24,096 nucleotides of DNA from Clostridiales bacterium (GCA_017537905.1 JAFYJX010000080.1:1-24096), one strand, 5' to 3'. Positions 7,577 to 16,196 are shown, counted from the first letter of the stretch. Notes: generated by a model not told the origin, from the letters alone. Numbers and translations: made by a program.

Positions 7577-8829
7577 TATTTCCTCCCCAGTGTTTCCGCA
7601 ACATTCATGGCATCGCGGATACAGATATCCATGTTCTTATAACTCCATGTGCCCCATCTTCCTAACAGGACAAAACTCTGATCCTCAGCAAAATAATCTC
7701 TTATGAGTTCCGTTGCTTTCCTGTAATTCTTATCATGGATCACATAAGCATAATCTGTAAATTCGCTGTCTATTATATTATTAAACCCGAGCTCATCCGG
7801 CAAAACATTTCCGTTCTTATACAGGCTGTCATTTACTTCAAACCTGTCGCCGATGATCTCTATGGCACCGCAGCCTCTGTTTTTGTCAGGCGTTATATTC
7901 GGCGAGAATGAGCTCTGATAAACGATCCTGTGCGAACGGTATTCGTGGGAAGGGATATATAACCATGAGATGTCCGTCTTCTCACAATCGAAAAGAATCG
8001 TCGTAAGGCTGTTGAACTTAAGCTTTGAGATTGCATCACTTACCTGGTCAGGCAGCTTCATTACAGAAGGCAATACCGGGAGCGGTATCGTCGATACTAT
8101 TGCATCGGCATTGTCTTCACCATTAATACACCAGCCGCCGTCTGTTTTCTCGATGCTCTCGATCTTATAAGACAGCTTAACATCGACACCTTCACTGATG
8201 GCATCGACCAAAGACTGTATTCCGCCGTCTATCGGATAATAGAATGTAGAGTGCGGCATCTTGCGTTCGGTGGGATCCTTCAGGAGAAGGGATCTTTTCA
8301 TTTCCTCTTTTGTCGGAAGAGGCATCTTTCCCTGCATCCAATTAGTTTCCATATCGCGGAGCGGGTAATTCCAGATCTTCTCGTTATAGGGGATCATGTA
8401 TGCGTCAGCTATGCTTTTTCCGAAATTCCAGATCAGCCAGTCATGGAAGTTATCCGGCTCGGGACCATTCTGAGCTTCGACGAAATCCCTGCAGCAGGAA
8501 GCTGCCAGTTCTGGATCAAGTTCACACAAAGATAATTCAAAAGGGTAAGAAACGTATCTTCCTCCAAAATATATCTTGGAATTGCGGACCGTAAACTTCC
8601 ATTTATCTTTGGGCAGGAGCGAGAACACCCAGTCAACGACTTCGGGATGCTTTGAATTGAATATATGGCCGCCATGCATATCATAAGTATAGCCGTCAGT
8701 ATTTCTGGAACGGGCAAGTCCGCCGACACCGTCGTTCTTCTCATAAACAGTTACAGAATGCCCTTTATCCTTAAGCATTCTTGCTGCTGACAGACCGGAT
8801 ATTCCGGCACCCAAAACCGCTACCCTCAA
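7576..8829 (-). CDS. FAD-dependent UDP-galactopyranose-mutase/amine-oxidase-like protein
   Basis: 417 residues. The N-terminal Rossmann dinucleotide motif [15 protein letters not shown] is followed by the E of [14 protein letters not shown] and then HGGHIFNSK, closely resembling the H-G-x-H-I-F segment of UDP-galactopyranose mutases. The C-terminal FAD contact is [18 protein letters not shown]. Members of this superfamily isomerise or oxidise sugars or other substrates with FAD in the cytoplasm. Pairing with a GT2 enzyme favours a role in making an unusual sugar for a surface glycan; protoporphyrinogen-oxidase labels often given to such proteins are less likely here. The Rossmann motif begins within a few residues of the start, and the only start fitting it is a TTG at 8829, preceded by a run of eight G (8837-8844) that acts as the ribosome-binding site. 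True mutase activity is not proven. Confidence 0.82.
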   Translation of the reverse strand: MRVAVLGAGISGLSAARMLKDKGHSVTVYEKNDGVGGLARSRNTDGYTYDMHGGHIFNSKHPEVVDWVFSLLPKDKWKFTVRNSKIYFGGRYVSYPFELSLCELDPELAASCCRDFVEAQNGPEPDNFHDWLIWNFGKSIADAYMIPYNEKIWNYPLRDMETNWMQGKMPLPTKEEMKRSLLLKDPTERKMPHSTFYYPIDGGIQSLVDAISEGVDVKLSYKIESIEKTDGGWCINGEDNADAIVSTIPLPVLPSVMKLPDQVSDAISKLKFNSLTTILFDCEKTDISWLYIPSHEYRSHRIVYQSSFSPNITPDKNRGCGAIEIIGDRFEVNDSLYKNGNVLPDELGFNNIIDSEFTDYAYVIHDKNYRKATELIRDYFAEDQSFVLLGRWGTWSYKNMDICIRDAMNVAETLGRK

Positions 8830-8870
8830 CGCTCTACCCCCCCCAGGCGCACCAATATAAAAACAATTAA

Positions 8871-9092
8871 AATGATATAATAAATTTTACGATTTATAAA
8901 GGCCAAGCAATTTCGATAGTAAATGCAAACAATGAACGCTCAGTACTATCAGAAATAACAAAACTCTCACTGCCAAAAGCGGCATTGGCACTTTTCTATT
9001 GTTTCTTCTATCTCGACACTGACATTTTCTTCACTTCTGAAGCTCTCAAAACCATTGCAGGCTGGATTTTCAGATCTCTGAACATTTTATAA
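8871..9092 (+). pseudogene. 3' remnant of a paralogue of the adjacent membrane-protein gene
   Basis: Read in one frame, 8871-9092 encodes about 73 residues ending in TAA that match the C-terminus of the protein encoded at 9114-10403. NNERSVLSEITKLSLPK aligns with NNERAVLSEITKLTIPK, and FYCFFY aligns with IYCIFY. DNA similarity is plain and ungapped from about 8874 at a constant offset of 1320 bases. An in-frame TAA (8868-8870) and loss of similarity mark the upstream edge, so the first five-sixths of this copy is missing. No start codon with a ribosome-binding site is seen. It looks like the leftover of a tandem duplication or of a gene replacement next to the divergent flavoprotein gene. This remnant fills most of the 8830-9113 intergenic space. 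Confidence 0.8.
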
Positions 9093-9093
9093 T
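9088..9093 (+). promoter_or_regulatory. Candidate -10 box of the membrane-protein gene
   Basis: TATAAT at 9088-9093 overlaps the stop codon of the remnant and would start transcription near 9100, just before TAAGG (9101-9105). A second TATAAT lies at 9107-9112 but would leave no leader. No convincing -35 was found. Confidence 0.4.
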
Positions 9094-9113
9094 GCCTTTT
9101 TAAGGTTATAATA

Positions 9114-10403
9114 TTGTCTATGGATCAGAACGAAAACAAAACACGCTTTTCAACGCGTTTTCCCAATTTGATTAACAAAGTAAGCAACAAGATCTACTTT
9201 TTGTTGCTGGCCTTATCGATCCTGATTCAACTGGTCCGTTACCTTGGAATCGTTACTGCCCCGCAAGTTACGGAATGGGGCACTCAGGAACTGACGATGA
9301 ATTACTCTTACGGTTTCATAAGAAGAGGATTGCTCGGAACCGTTGTCCAACTAGTCCACAGATGCTTTAACATAGATTTTTTAAATGCCGTTCAGATCGT
9401 GCAGGGAATTGGAATGGCCCTTTTTACCGCATCCTTCCTGCTGTTCATCTGGATATTGCTTAAAGACAATAATGACAAGACTTTCTGTTTTGTCACGCTT
9501 GTTCTCATGTCTGTGAATATGTGGGGATTTAATTTTAAGTTGTACTGTCTTCCTGATACATACATGATCTTTCTTACGCTTCTTATGGTGTATCTGATAA
9601 TGTCAGACAAAGCCTTATTCCTGATACCCGTATTGGCAGGTGCCTGCGTTCTCATACACGAAGGTTATCCGATGATGTTCTTCGGAATAATCGTTTCTCT
9701 TCTCATATACAGGTTCTGCTATTCGGACAACAAAAAGGACAGGATCAAATATGCGGTCATATTCTTATTAACCGGCATAGTGGTAAGCGTTCTTTTCTTA
9801 TATCTATATATGCTTCATCCGCGCATCGAAAATGCTGACACCGCACTGATCCTGGATAATTGCAGAAAGCTCTTAAAAAATGACTCTGTTGACTTAAGCA
9901 ATCTTCAGTTTATTTGGCTCGACGGCACGATAATGGAAGGCAGCCAGCATGCCAGCAAAGTAATGTGGATCAACGGGGAACCGACAGAATGGTTCTTCAA
10001 TCTCACAAAGATCGCCTTGCTGAACGCATTGGTATTAAGCCCGCTGATCTTCATGACTGCAAGATTCTGGATAAGGATCATAAAGAATGAGACGGTCAGA
10101 TACAGAAAGTTTTTACTCTCATTTGCAGGCTTAATGGTATTCCTTGCAATCCCTCTTATCATCTCGCACACAGATCAGGCCAGATGGTTCTACGATATCG
10201 TTATTTTCGAGATCGTTGTCATCGGATGTATATGTCTGAAGAACAAGAATAACGAACGTGCAGTGCTGTCAGAGATAACAAAGCTCACAATACCTAAGAT
10301 CATTATGGTTGTGATCTACTGCATCTTTTACTGGACCACATATATCACCGTTATTTCGTACTTCCTGATCCCCGCTATATTGGGATGGTCTGCGTTGTTC
10401 TGA
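9114..10403 (+). CDS. Polytopic membrane protein of unknown function, envelope-glycan context
   Basis: 429 residues from a TTG at 9114 with AAGG eight bases upstream; an in-frame ATG at 9120 is the alternative and removes two residues. About ten hydrophobic segments are visible, beginning with one at about 27-47 (IYFLLLALSILIQLV) after a basic N-terminus. The first outer loop carries WGTQELTMNYSYGFIRRGLLG. A second conserved-looking patch is ACVLIHEGYPMMFFG. Such many-helix proteins with charged or acidic residues in loops are common among GT-C-like transferases and polymer-handling proteins in surface polysaccharide loci, but I do not recognise the family with certainty. It is divergent from the flavoprotein/GT2 pair and preceded by a decayed copy of its own 3' end. 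Confidence 0.75.
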   Translation: MSMDQNENKTRFSTRFPNLINKVSNKIYFLLLALSILIQLVRYLGIVTAPQVTEWGTQELTMNYSYGFIRRGLLGTVVQLVHRCFNIDFLNAVQIVQGIGMALFTASFLLFIWILLKDNNDKTFCFVTLVLMSVNMWGFNFKLYCLPDTYMIFLTLLMVYLIMSDKALFLIPVLAGACVLIHEGYPMMFFGIIVSLLIYRFCYSDNKKDRIKYAVIFLLTGIVVSVLFLYLYMLHPRIENADTALILDNCRKLLKNDSVDLSNLQFIWLDGTIMEGSQHASKVMWINGEPTEWFFNLTKIALLNALVLSPLIFMTARFWIRIIKNETVRYRKFLLSFAGLMVFLAIPLIISHTDQARWFYDIVIFEIVVIGCICLKNKNNERAVLSEITKLTIPKIIMVVIYCIFYWTTYITVISYFLIPAILGWSALF

Positions 10404-10411
10404 AAAAGCAT

Positions 10412-10435
10412 AAGAAGCATTCGTAAAATGTTCTT
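10412..10435. terminator. Candidate bidirectional terminator between convergent genes
   Basis: AAGAA-G-CATT (10412-10421) pairs with AATG-TTCTT (10427-10435) around a 5-base loop with one bulged G. CCCTTTT follows on the plus strand and a T run (ATGCTTTTTC) on the minus strand. It fills the 44-base gap between the two convergent stop codons. Confidence 0.45.
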
Positions 10436-10447
10436 TCCCTTTTCAGC

Positions 10448-10870
10448 TCAGAGCGGTGTTTTCTGGGCATTCCTCAACAGGTCCAATAATCCCTTTTCCT
10501 TAATTATCGCAAGGCCCTGTCCTTCATCGCCTAACACGAGCAGTCTGTCGCCCGGATTGATGTCGAAGATCTTTCTGGCCTTTGCAGGAAGAACGATCTG
10601 GCCCTTGTCACCTACCTTAACGATACCGAAGATGTGCTTGCCCTTTGGCGGAACAGCAAGACCCATATTCTCATGCGGTTCATAGTTAAGCAGGTCATCG
10701 ATCGATACGCCGAAGGCATCTGCAATGAGCTTGCACTTCTCTATGTCAGGCAGCGATTCTCCGGTCTCGTATTTCGAGAGGGTCTGCCTCGAGACACCGA
10801 TGATATCGGCTAATTCTTCCTGAGACATATCGTGGATCTTACGAAGTTCGACGAGATTATCCTTGAACAT
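10448..10870 (-). CDS. XRE helix-turn-helix / SpoVT-AbrB fusion regulator
   Basis: 140 residues with two DNA-binding modules. An XRE helix-turn-helix occupies about 5-58 (LRKIHDMSQEELADIIGVSRQTLSKYETGESLPD). A swapped-hairpin AbrB/MazE-like domain occupies about 80-125 (VKVGDKGQIVLPAKARKIFDINPGDRLLVL). AbrB domains dimerise through interleaved hairpins, so the protein could contact DNA at two places. Its first 14 bases overlap the end of the acyltransferase gene, whose last codons carry AAGGAG as the ribosome-binding site, so the two are translationally coupled. It may regulate its own operon; the target is unknown. It is a convergent neighbour of the membrane protein gene. Confidence 0.88.
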   Translation of the reverse strand: MFKDNLVELRKIHDMSQEELADIIGVSRQTLSKYETGESLPDIEKCKLIADAFGVSIDDLLNYEPHENMGLAVPPKGKHIFGIVKVGDKGQIVLPAKARKIFDINPGDRLLVLGDEGQGLAIIKEKGLLDLLRNAQKTPL

Positions 10871-11957
10871 TTTTGCTCTCCTTTTTCTTTTTTGAAATGC
10901 CCATAACTGCCCACCTGAAGAACGGAATCTTCGGGATTATAAAGTTCAGTAAATATGCCAGAGCGAAACCCATAACCGCGCTTAAGAGATAGCATGCCCA
11001 AGCCGGGAGCAGCTCTGTCTTTGCGAAAAGAAGTGCTACTGCAGAAATTCCCAGATAGTGGAACAGGTAAAGGCCCCAGCTCCTCTTGTTCATCCATTTT
11101 GTAAAGTTGTTTTCCCAGTCGAACAATCTTGCAAAACCGCTTATCATAGCAATGCTTCCAAAGTATGCGCAAAGCAGGAATAACGGTGATCTGTAGACCG
11201 GATTGTCTGCGTAGTTCTGAATTCCTCTTATGAAATAAACATATGTAAATGCGATAGCAAGACCGCCTCCGATAACTGCCAAAATCCAGAAATACTTCTT
11301 AAGCTTTTCAATGACTTCATCATGTGAGAAGACGAAATATCCGAGCAGGAATGCCAGGAAATAGAGTCCGAATCTGTAGACAACGATTATCGGCGTATTA
11401 AGGATCTGTCCTGCAAGATATACCGGAATGCAAAGAAGAGGTATTACCCAGAAAGGCGTCTTTCTGCAAACATTCCAGAAACGGTCCTTGTCGATCTTCT
11501 TAATAAGCACGATCGCAAGAGAGAACAGCCAGAGCATCTGGATATACCAGAGAACACCTATGCCCGAAAGGCAATAGATCAGGTACTTTACCGGTGCCGG
11601 AACTTCAAGCAGGCCTGCATCGCTGAAAGAAGCATTTACATATCCCTGAATGCAATAGAAAACAAACAGACCTATCGTGCAAGGCACCAGAAGCTTGTTT
11701 GTCCTGCTCTTAATAAACTCTTTGCCTGTGTGCTTTGTAAGAGAATATCTGGCGCTGATTCCCGAAACGATGAACAACAGCGTCATGAACCACGGATATA
11801 CCAGATACTGATATGCGTCATAGTACTGGACTTCCAGGCCTGTAATATTGCCTATTGTGCCTACGATCCCCTCGCCGTTATACATGTATAAGACATGGTA
11901 AATGACGACCAGTACGACCGTTACCCATCTTAAGTTGTCTAAATATGACTTTCTCAT
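10857..11957 (-). CDS. Acyltransferase family 3 membrane protein
   Basis: 366 residues with roughly ten membrane helices. The N-terminus MRKSYLDNLRWVTVVLVVIYHV holds the Asn-Leu-Arg and His pattern of acyltransferase-3 proteins, the His (in VIYHV, about residue 21) being the presumed catalytic one. It is followed by FIVSGISARYSL and the basic RTNKLLVP segment that mark the family. Members move acetyl, succinyl or other acyl groups onto surface glycans, peptidoglycan or lipids across the membrane. The ATG at 11957 has AGGTGG about seven bases upstream. The gene is coupled by a 14-base overlap to the XRE-AbrB regulator. The acceptor is unknown. Confidence 0.88.
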   Translation of the reverse strand: MRKSYLDNLRWVTVVLVVIYHVLYMYNGEGIVGTIGNITGLEVQYYDAYQYLVYPWFMTLLFIVSGISARYSLTKHTGKEFIKSRTNKLLVPCTIGLFVFYCIQGYVNASFSDAGLLEVPAPVKYLIYCLSGIGVLWYIQMLWLFSLAIVLIKKIDKDRFWNVCRKTPFWVIPLLCIPVYLAGQILNTPIIVVYRFGLYFLAFLLGYFVFSHDEVIEKLKKYFWILAVIGGGLAIAFTYVYFIRGIQNYADNPVYRSPLFLLCAYFGSIAMISGFARLFDWENNFTKWMNKRSWGLYLFHYLGISAVALLFAKTELLPAWACYLLSAVMGFALAYLLNFIIPKIPFFRWAVMGISKKKKESKNVQG

Positions 11958-12014
11958 AAATCTACCACCTTTGCCCTTATTTTTAACATTATTTTACGGA
12001 CTCCGCAAACAGAA

Positions 12015-12045
12015 CGCCACCAACTGCAGTTAACAGTTGGTGGCG
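12015..12045 (-). terminator. 12-bp perfect hairpin downstream of the solute-binding lipoprotein gene
   Basis: CGCCACCAACTG (12015-12026) is the exact reverse complement of CAGTTGGTGGCG (12034-12045) around a 7-base loop. On the minus strand it is followed by TTCTGTTTG and lies about 50 bases after the stop at 12094. It probably ends the ECF sigma operon. CTTTT follows on the plus strand as well. Confidence 0.7.
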
Positions 12046-12093
12046 CTTTTGGTTAAAAACAGTAGCAAAAACGGGATTCTGGTTTACCTTTGT

Positions 12094-14430
12094 TTATGTA
12101 TATCTTTCTGAAAGGATCGTTGATGCTCTGTTCTTAATGATCGGCAGGATGTCGTCCAGGTTCTTCTGGTCAACAAAGTAAGGCGGGATCTCTTCCCTGA
12201 TTACGACCAGTATCGCGGGATCTGAATTATCGATTACCGAACCGGACTTGAGAATGTTCTTGTAAGATTCTATGACCGAATCATCCACTTTAGTTGACGG
12301 ATTAGCCTTATTAAATGCCTCGAGCGTCTCTTTTGAAACTGATTCAAATGACTTTATGCTCATAGGGTTGCCGTTATATGGTTCAACATTATCCTGAATC
12401 TCACTGCCCAGGCAGATCTTTATAAATTCCCAGGCGCCATCAGCAACCGAAGAAGGTGCCACAGCTGATATTCCGACAGATATATTGATCGAGATCAGCG
12501 GTCCGCGCCCGTCTGCCGACGGGTAACCCAGGAGCGTCTGGTCTTTGGCTTTATATCCGTTGTCTCTCAACAATCCTTCCAGACCGGAAAAAATCATGTC
12601 CTCCGCGTCTGTACACATGTTAAAAGATTTATCGTTGATATTATCCTTTACATAGTTGCAAAGAGCTCTGAAGGATTCGTTGTCAAAGTTAACTGTTTTT
12701 CCGTTTATACAGGTATCGCCCGTATATGAATACAATTTGGTGAGAACTTCCAATCTGGATCCGCTCAGTGGATTGGCGCCATTGCACGCCTCATCAACGA
12801 ATTTGGCATATTCATCGAAAGTAAAGCCGACCTGGCTGCTTCTGACATTGGATCTGTCTGTTAATATGCCGCTTACCGAAAAGTCTATAGGCATATAGAA
12901 CAGTTTATCACCGGTTTTGGCTGCATCTATTACATTAGAGAAATAGTCTGATTCCTTTATTCCGTTTTTCCCTTTGATATAACTGTTCAGGTCAACAAGG
13001 TAATCTTCTGAATGGATCTGTCTGTAATTACCGGCATAAAGGATTATGTCCGGGCCATCGCCTGAAAGAATATCTGTGGCCAGCTGATTACTTATATCAG
13101 AAGATCCACTATAAAAGATTCCGCTTGTTTCATCACTGTTATCAGCATTGCGGTAATCAACATATTCAAGGATATTAAGCTTGTTTTCCAGCTGGACATA
13201 ATACTTTTTGTTTGTCTCATTAAAAAGCTTGACGGCTTCACCGATAGAATTATCCAGATCAAATCTGCTGACTACTCCAGCCGTGAGAATTATCTTGCCG
13301 GCATTAGGATTCTTATCACTCTTCTCAAGAACAATTACCTGAGGATTTTCTTTAGTTTTAATGTCTTCCGGATTATAAGGATCATAGTCAGTTGTTTTGC
13401 GGGCAAACACATACCTGTCACCCTTGATCGAAAGAAGATCTGCACCAGCTAACTCAAGCCTGTTGAAATTGCAGTCGTTATACGAGAGAACTTCTTCCAT
13501 TTGCTTCGTTGCAAAATTAATGAATTTTATGCCGTAGGCATCTTTAACATATGTCTTACCGTCAAATGTATACAAGTCAGCCTTTATCTTGAGCCTTTTA
13601 AGCCACTTGTATTCTTCGTCTTTGTTCTGTATTTCTCCGGTCTCCAGATTCAATGAAATAAAGTTCACGCTTGAAGAGAAATTAATAAGAACGACTTCTT
13701 TTTCTGAAACAGGTATACAGTCATTAATACTTACTCCGGAATAATGAGGATCTCCCGTCAGTTCAACTATCCTGCTTTCACCATTCTTTGTAATTTCGAA
13801 TATAGTCCTCGTGTTCTTAGAGTAGCTGGTTAATCTGTAATCTCCGATAACCCAGGAGCCATCCCAAAATAAATCATTATCCCTATACGCGTCGATGCCA
13901 ACCGGAATACTCTCGATTTCTTTTAAATCACCGGCGGAACCTTTCTCCGGATCTATATTCAGCAGATAGCATTTATCCGCTGTGCTGCCAGCATAACGGA
14001 TCATATCATGCATCCTGAGGACTACCTCTGTGTCACTGACATTAACCTCGTCGATCTCTCTGTTTAAAAGCAGTTCACGGGCATCGATAGAAGTGATCAG
14101 TTCTCCTGATAAGCTGTAGTAATCAATATAGTCGAAGTCATTATCCGGGTTAGAATCCTTATTAAAAATATCTATAGTACCCTGTGCCCTTACAAGAACA
14201 CCGTCCTTGTATGCTCCGAGAAATTCACTGGTGAAAATATCTAACTTCATGTCAAAATACTTTTTGCAGATCCCGCTTGCTTTTGCATTAAACCAGGTGG
14301 AGTCCTTAGATACTATTTTGACTCCTTCCTCGGGTTTGCTGTTACATCCTGTAACAGGTGCGATCTGTGCAGCGGTCAGAAGTGCTGCAACAAGCACGCT
14401 GACAATTCTTTTGATTCCGTTTTTCCCCAT
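12094..14430 (-). CDS. Extracellular solute-binding lipoprotein with large N-terminal domain
   Basis: 778 residues. The signal peptide with a lipobox-like APVTGC places the lipidated Cys at about residue 29. The part from about 375 on resembles family 1 solute-binding proteins (GKIILTAGVVSRFDLDNSIG, AVKLFNETNKKYYVQLENK, GPDIILYAGN, then SVADGAWEFIKICLG). The preceding 340 or so residues alternate short strands such as YSLSGELITSID and NLETGEIQNKDEE, suggesting a beta-propeller-like domain. Usual solute-binding proteins are 400-500 residues, so the N-terminal part is an addition. No ABC permease or ATPase follows, so it may act as a receptor or scavenger rather than a transporter feeder. It sits 48 bases after the anti-sigma gene with its own AGAGGAG site and is probably a product of the ECF operon. 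The ligand is unknown. Confidence 0.8.
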   Translation of the reverse strand: MGKNGIKRIVSVLVAALLTAAQIAPVTGCNSKPEEGVKIVSKDSTWFNAKASGICKKYFDMKLDIFTSEFLGAYKDGVLVRAQGTIDIFNKDSNPDNDFDYIDYYSLSGELITSIDARELLLNREIDEVNVSDTEVVLRMHDMIRYAGSTADKCYLLNIDPEKGSAGDLKEIESIPVGIDAYRDNDLFWDGSWVIGDYRLTSYSKNTRTIFEITKNGESRIVELTGDPHYSGVSINDCIPVSEKEVVLINFSSSVNFISLNLETGEIQNKDEEYKWLKRLKIKADLYTFDGKTYVKDAYGIKFINFATKQMEEVLSYNDCNFNRLELAGADLLSIKGDRYVFARKTTDYDPYNPEDIKTKENPQVIVLEKSDKNPNAGKIILTAGVVSRFDLDNSIGEAVKLFNETNKKYYVQLENKLNILEYVDYRNADNSDETSGIFYSGSSDISNQLATDILSGDGPDIILYAGNYRQIHSEDYLVDLNSYIKGKNGIKESDYFSNVIDAAKTGDKLFYMPIDFSVSGILTDRSNVRSSQVGFTFDEYAKFVDEACNGANPLSGSRLEVLTKLYSYTGDTCINGKTVNFDNESFRALCNYVKDNINDKSFNMCTDAEDMIFSGLEGLLRDNGYKAKDQTLLGYPSADGRGPLISINISVGISAVAPSSVADGAWEFIKICLGSEIQDNVEPYNGNPMSIKSFESVSKETLEAFNKANPSTKVDDSVIESYKNILKSGSVIDNSDPAILVVIREEIPPYFVDQKNLDDILPIIKNRASTILSERYT

Positions 14431-14478
14431 AAAACGCTCCTCTCAATTACTGTGTGTTAATCCTACAGCCGTTATCGG

Positions 14479-15459
14479 TCAATCCTCCATATATTTGACG
14501 CCGTTGAACTCAACGCCTTTTATGTTATCCAGATTCAAGTATGATCCGAACTCGAAAATATAATAGCCGTCGCCGAATGAAGCTGACATAACAAAGGGGT
14601 CATTTTTAGGAGTTCCCGGTTTGGGTGGATATGAATAATCAATCAGTGTGATGATATCTCCGTCTTTCGTTATGACACTAAAACCGGTAAAGGAAGCAAA
14701 CATGATATTTATTTCAGATTCTTTCAGATTCTCATCAAATCGGCTTACTCCGAATGGGGAAAGAATGATTTCCGTACCGCGTGCAGAATGGAGTGTTTTT
14801 GTCGGGACATTCTTCTCTGTAAGAAGATTAAAGTATATGCCTTCAAAATAGGTGAAATCCTCTACAACTTCATGGGAAAAATATTTGTCGATCACACCTG
14901 TTTCAACTTCTTCATAAAACACTACTTTTGTCTGGCGCGATTTGTCGACAGGACGGCGAAACAGCTCGTAAGTATAAGTTGATGTCCATTCACCATCGCC
15001 CTTTGTATCTCCCGCTCCGCTCCAATCAAATTCGCTTATATATTCTCCGGTATCAGCGTACACAAGCTTGGCATAACTATTCTTTATGTGTTCCCTGGCA
15101 TCCTCTGTCAATGCTGTCAGTGTATAAGAACCACTTGCAAAATTACCGTCACACATCTGAAAGTCTACAGTTAACCTTACGTTCCCGTTTTCGACTGTGA
15201 ATCCGTCCGCCAGATTGCTCTCTTCCATAAGGCGTACGCCTTCTTCGCCATAATAGATGCTTAATATGTCGCGGTGTGTTATTTGTGTGAATGCAAATAC
15301 ACCAACAGGTATCAGCAAGGCCACAGCTGCTGCAATGGCGATTCCGATGCTGAACCTTTTCCTGATATTCGTAACACGACTTTGCGAAATGTTTTCGTAT
15401 TCAGCGACAAATCGTTCATCGATCCCGCCGGTTATCTTCATGTAATCCTGTTCGTTCAT
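14479..15459 (-). CDS. Membrane anti-sigma factor (DUF4179-like)
   Basis: 326 residues. A short cytoplasmic N-terminus (about 1-34, MNEQDYMKITGGIDERFVAE) would hold the ECF sigma factor. A single helix follows at about 37-57 (IGIAIAAAVALLIPVGVFAF). A 265-residue outer domain rich in predicted strands makes up the rest, with patterns such as NGNVRLTVDFQMCDG and YTLTALTEDA. This layout matches anti-sigma factors with DUF4179-type ectodomains that are common next to ECF genes in Clostridia; no zinc-binding HxxxCxxC motif is seen. Its start overlaps the sigma stop (ATGA), as expected for a sigma/anti-sigma pair needing balanced synthesis. The inducing signal is unknown. Confidence 0.82.
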   Translation of the reverse strand: MNEQDYMKITGGIDERFVAEYENISQSRVTNIRKRFSIGIAIAAAVALLIPVGVFAFTQITHRDILSIYYGEEGVRLMEESNLADGFTVENGNVRLTVDFQMCDGNFASGSYTLTALTEDAREHIKNSYAKLVYADTGEYISEFDWSGAGDTKGDGEWTSTYTYELFRRPVDKSRQTKVVFYEEVETGVIDKYFSHEVVEDFTYFEGIYFNLLTEKNVPTKTLHSARGTEIILSPFGVSRFDENLKESEINIMFASFTGFSVITKDGDIITLIDYSYPPKPGTPKNDPFVMSASFGDGYYIFEFGSYLNLDNIKGVEFNGVKYMED

Positions 15460-16019
15460 AGGTCGCCTTCCTTTCGTTCAATGTAGGCTCTTAAGTTCTC
15501 TCTCATGCGGTGAAGCATGGTCTTGACGTTGCTTTGAGAAAAACCAGTGCGCTTTGCGATATCAGCGATTGATTCGTTGTACCAGTAGCGGCCCAAAAAG
15601 ACAGCGCGCTTGTCTTTAGGGAGGCCTGCAAGGAACCCGTTGATGCATTCTGAGAGTTCCTCGCTGCGTTCGTCAGTTATGTTGCTGTTGTCAGGAATGC
15701 ATTCGTTCATTTCCGAAGTCAGCTCCACAAGAATCGCCGAACGCTTTTGCGCTGTGTTTTTCTTGATCACGTCAAGAGCAGCATTTCGGCAGAGAGCGGC
15801 GAGATAGGCAAACAAACTATAGGGACGATTCGGGGGGATTGTATCCCATGCGCGGGCATAGGCATCGTTGACGCATTCTTCTGCATCTCTTCTGTCTGAG
15901 AGAAAGCGCATCGCGAACCTGAAAAGCCTCTCGTTGTAGCATTTCATAGTCTCGCTGATCGCGCTCTCATCCCGCGCGAAATACAAATCAATTATTCCTT
16001 TATCGTCCATTATCCCCAT
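15456..16019 (-). CDS. ECF-type RNA polymerase sigma factor
   Basis: 187 residues. The sigma-2 region (about 20-85) contains FRFAMRFLSDRRDAEECVND and AYARAWDTIPP, and the sigma-4 region (about 125-180) has LPKDKRAVFLGRYWYNESIADIAKR and the recognition helix SQSNVKTMLHRMRENL. Regions 1 and 3 are absent, as in ECF (group 4) sigmas. The ATG at 16019 has AAAGG six bases upstream; the ATG at 16010 is an alternative. It directs transcription in response to an envelope signal relayed by the membrane anti-sigma factor encoded next. It likely drives its own operon from the promoter at 16046-16072. Confidence 0.93.
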   Translation of the reverse strand: MGIMDDKGIIDLYFARDESAISETMKCYNERLFRFAMRFLSDRRDAEECVNDAYARAWDTIPPNRPYSLFAYLAALCRNAALDVIKKNTAQKRSAILVELTSEMNECIPDNSNITDERSEELSECINGFLAGLPKDKRAVFLGRYWYNESIADIAKRTGFSQSNVKTMLHRMRENLRAYIERKEGDL

Positions 16020-16045
16020 ATTTGCCTTTCGCTCTTTACCTATAA

Positions 16046-16072
16046 GTAGAAATATGTGCCCGAAAGGTTACA
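16046..16072 (-). promoter_or_regulatory. ECF-type promoter of the sigma operon
   Basis: On the minus strand TGTAACCTTT (starting at 16072) is followed, 16 bases after the TGTAAC core, by TCTAC (16046-16050). The AAC-containing -35, the 16-base spacing and the TCTA -10 fit ECF sigma promoters of Bacillota, consistent with autoregulation by the sigma factor encoded just downstream. Confidence 0.65.
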
Positions 16073-16080
16073 AATAATTT

Positions 16081-16196
16081 TTCACGCCCTGTGAAGCGTT
16101 TTAATTATCATAATAAACAGAGGCCGGACTTTCATCCGATCTGGAGCAAACTTAAGCAAATCTTAAGAAGAAATTAAAAGTTTAAACGGAAAAGCC
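16081..16196. other. Intergenic space after the rRNA methyltransferase gene
   Basis: AT-rich spacer between the ECF promoter and the stop of the methyltransferase gene. It holds a CTTAAG-5-CTTAAG dyad near 16149-16166 and a short TTCAC/GTGAA hairpin at 16081-16095. Neither has a convincing T run on the minus strand, so no clear terminator for the fchA operon is called. Confidence 0.4.

Noticed and set aside
8969..8990. Hairpin TGCCAA/TTGGCA as a terminator of the remnant
   Set aside because: It is internal to the remnant reading frame, has a long loop and no clear T run.
16081..16095. TTCAC/GTGAA hairpin as an operator or terminator by the ECF promoter
   Set aside because: Only five base pairs and no T run; not distinguishable from chance.
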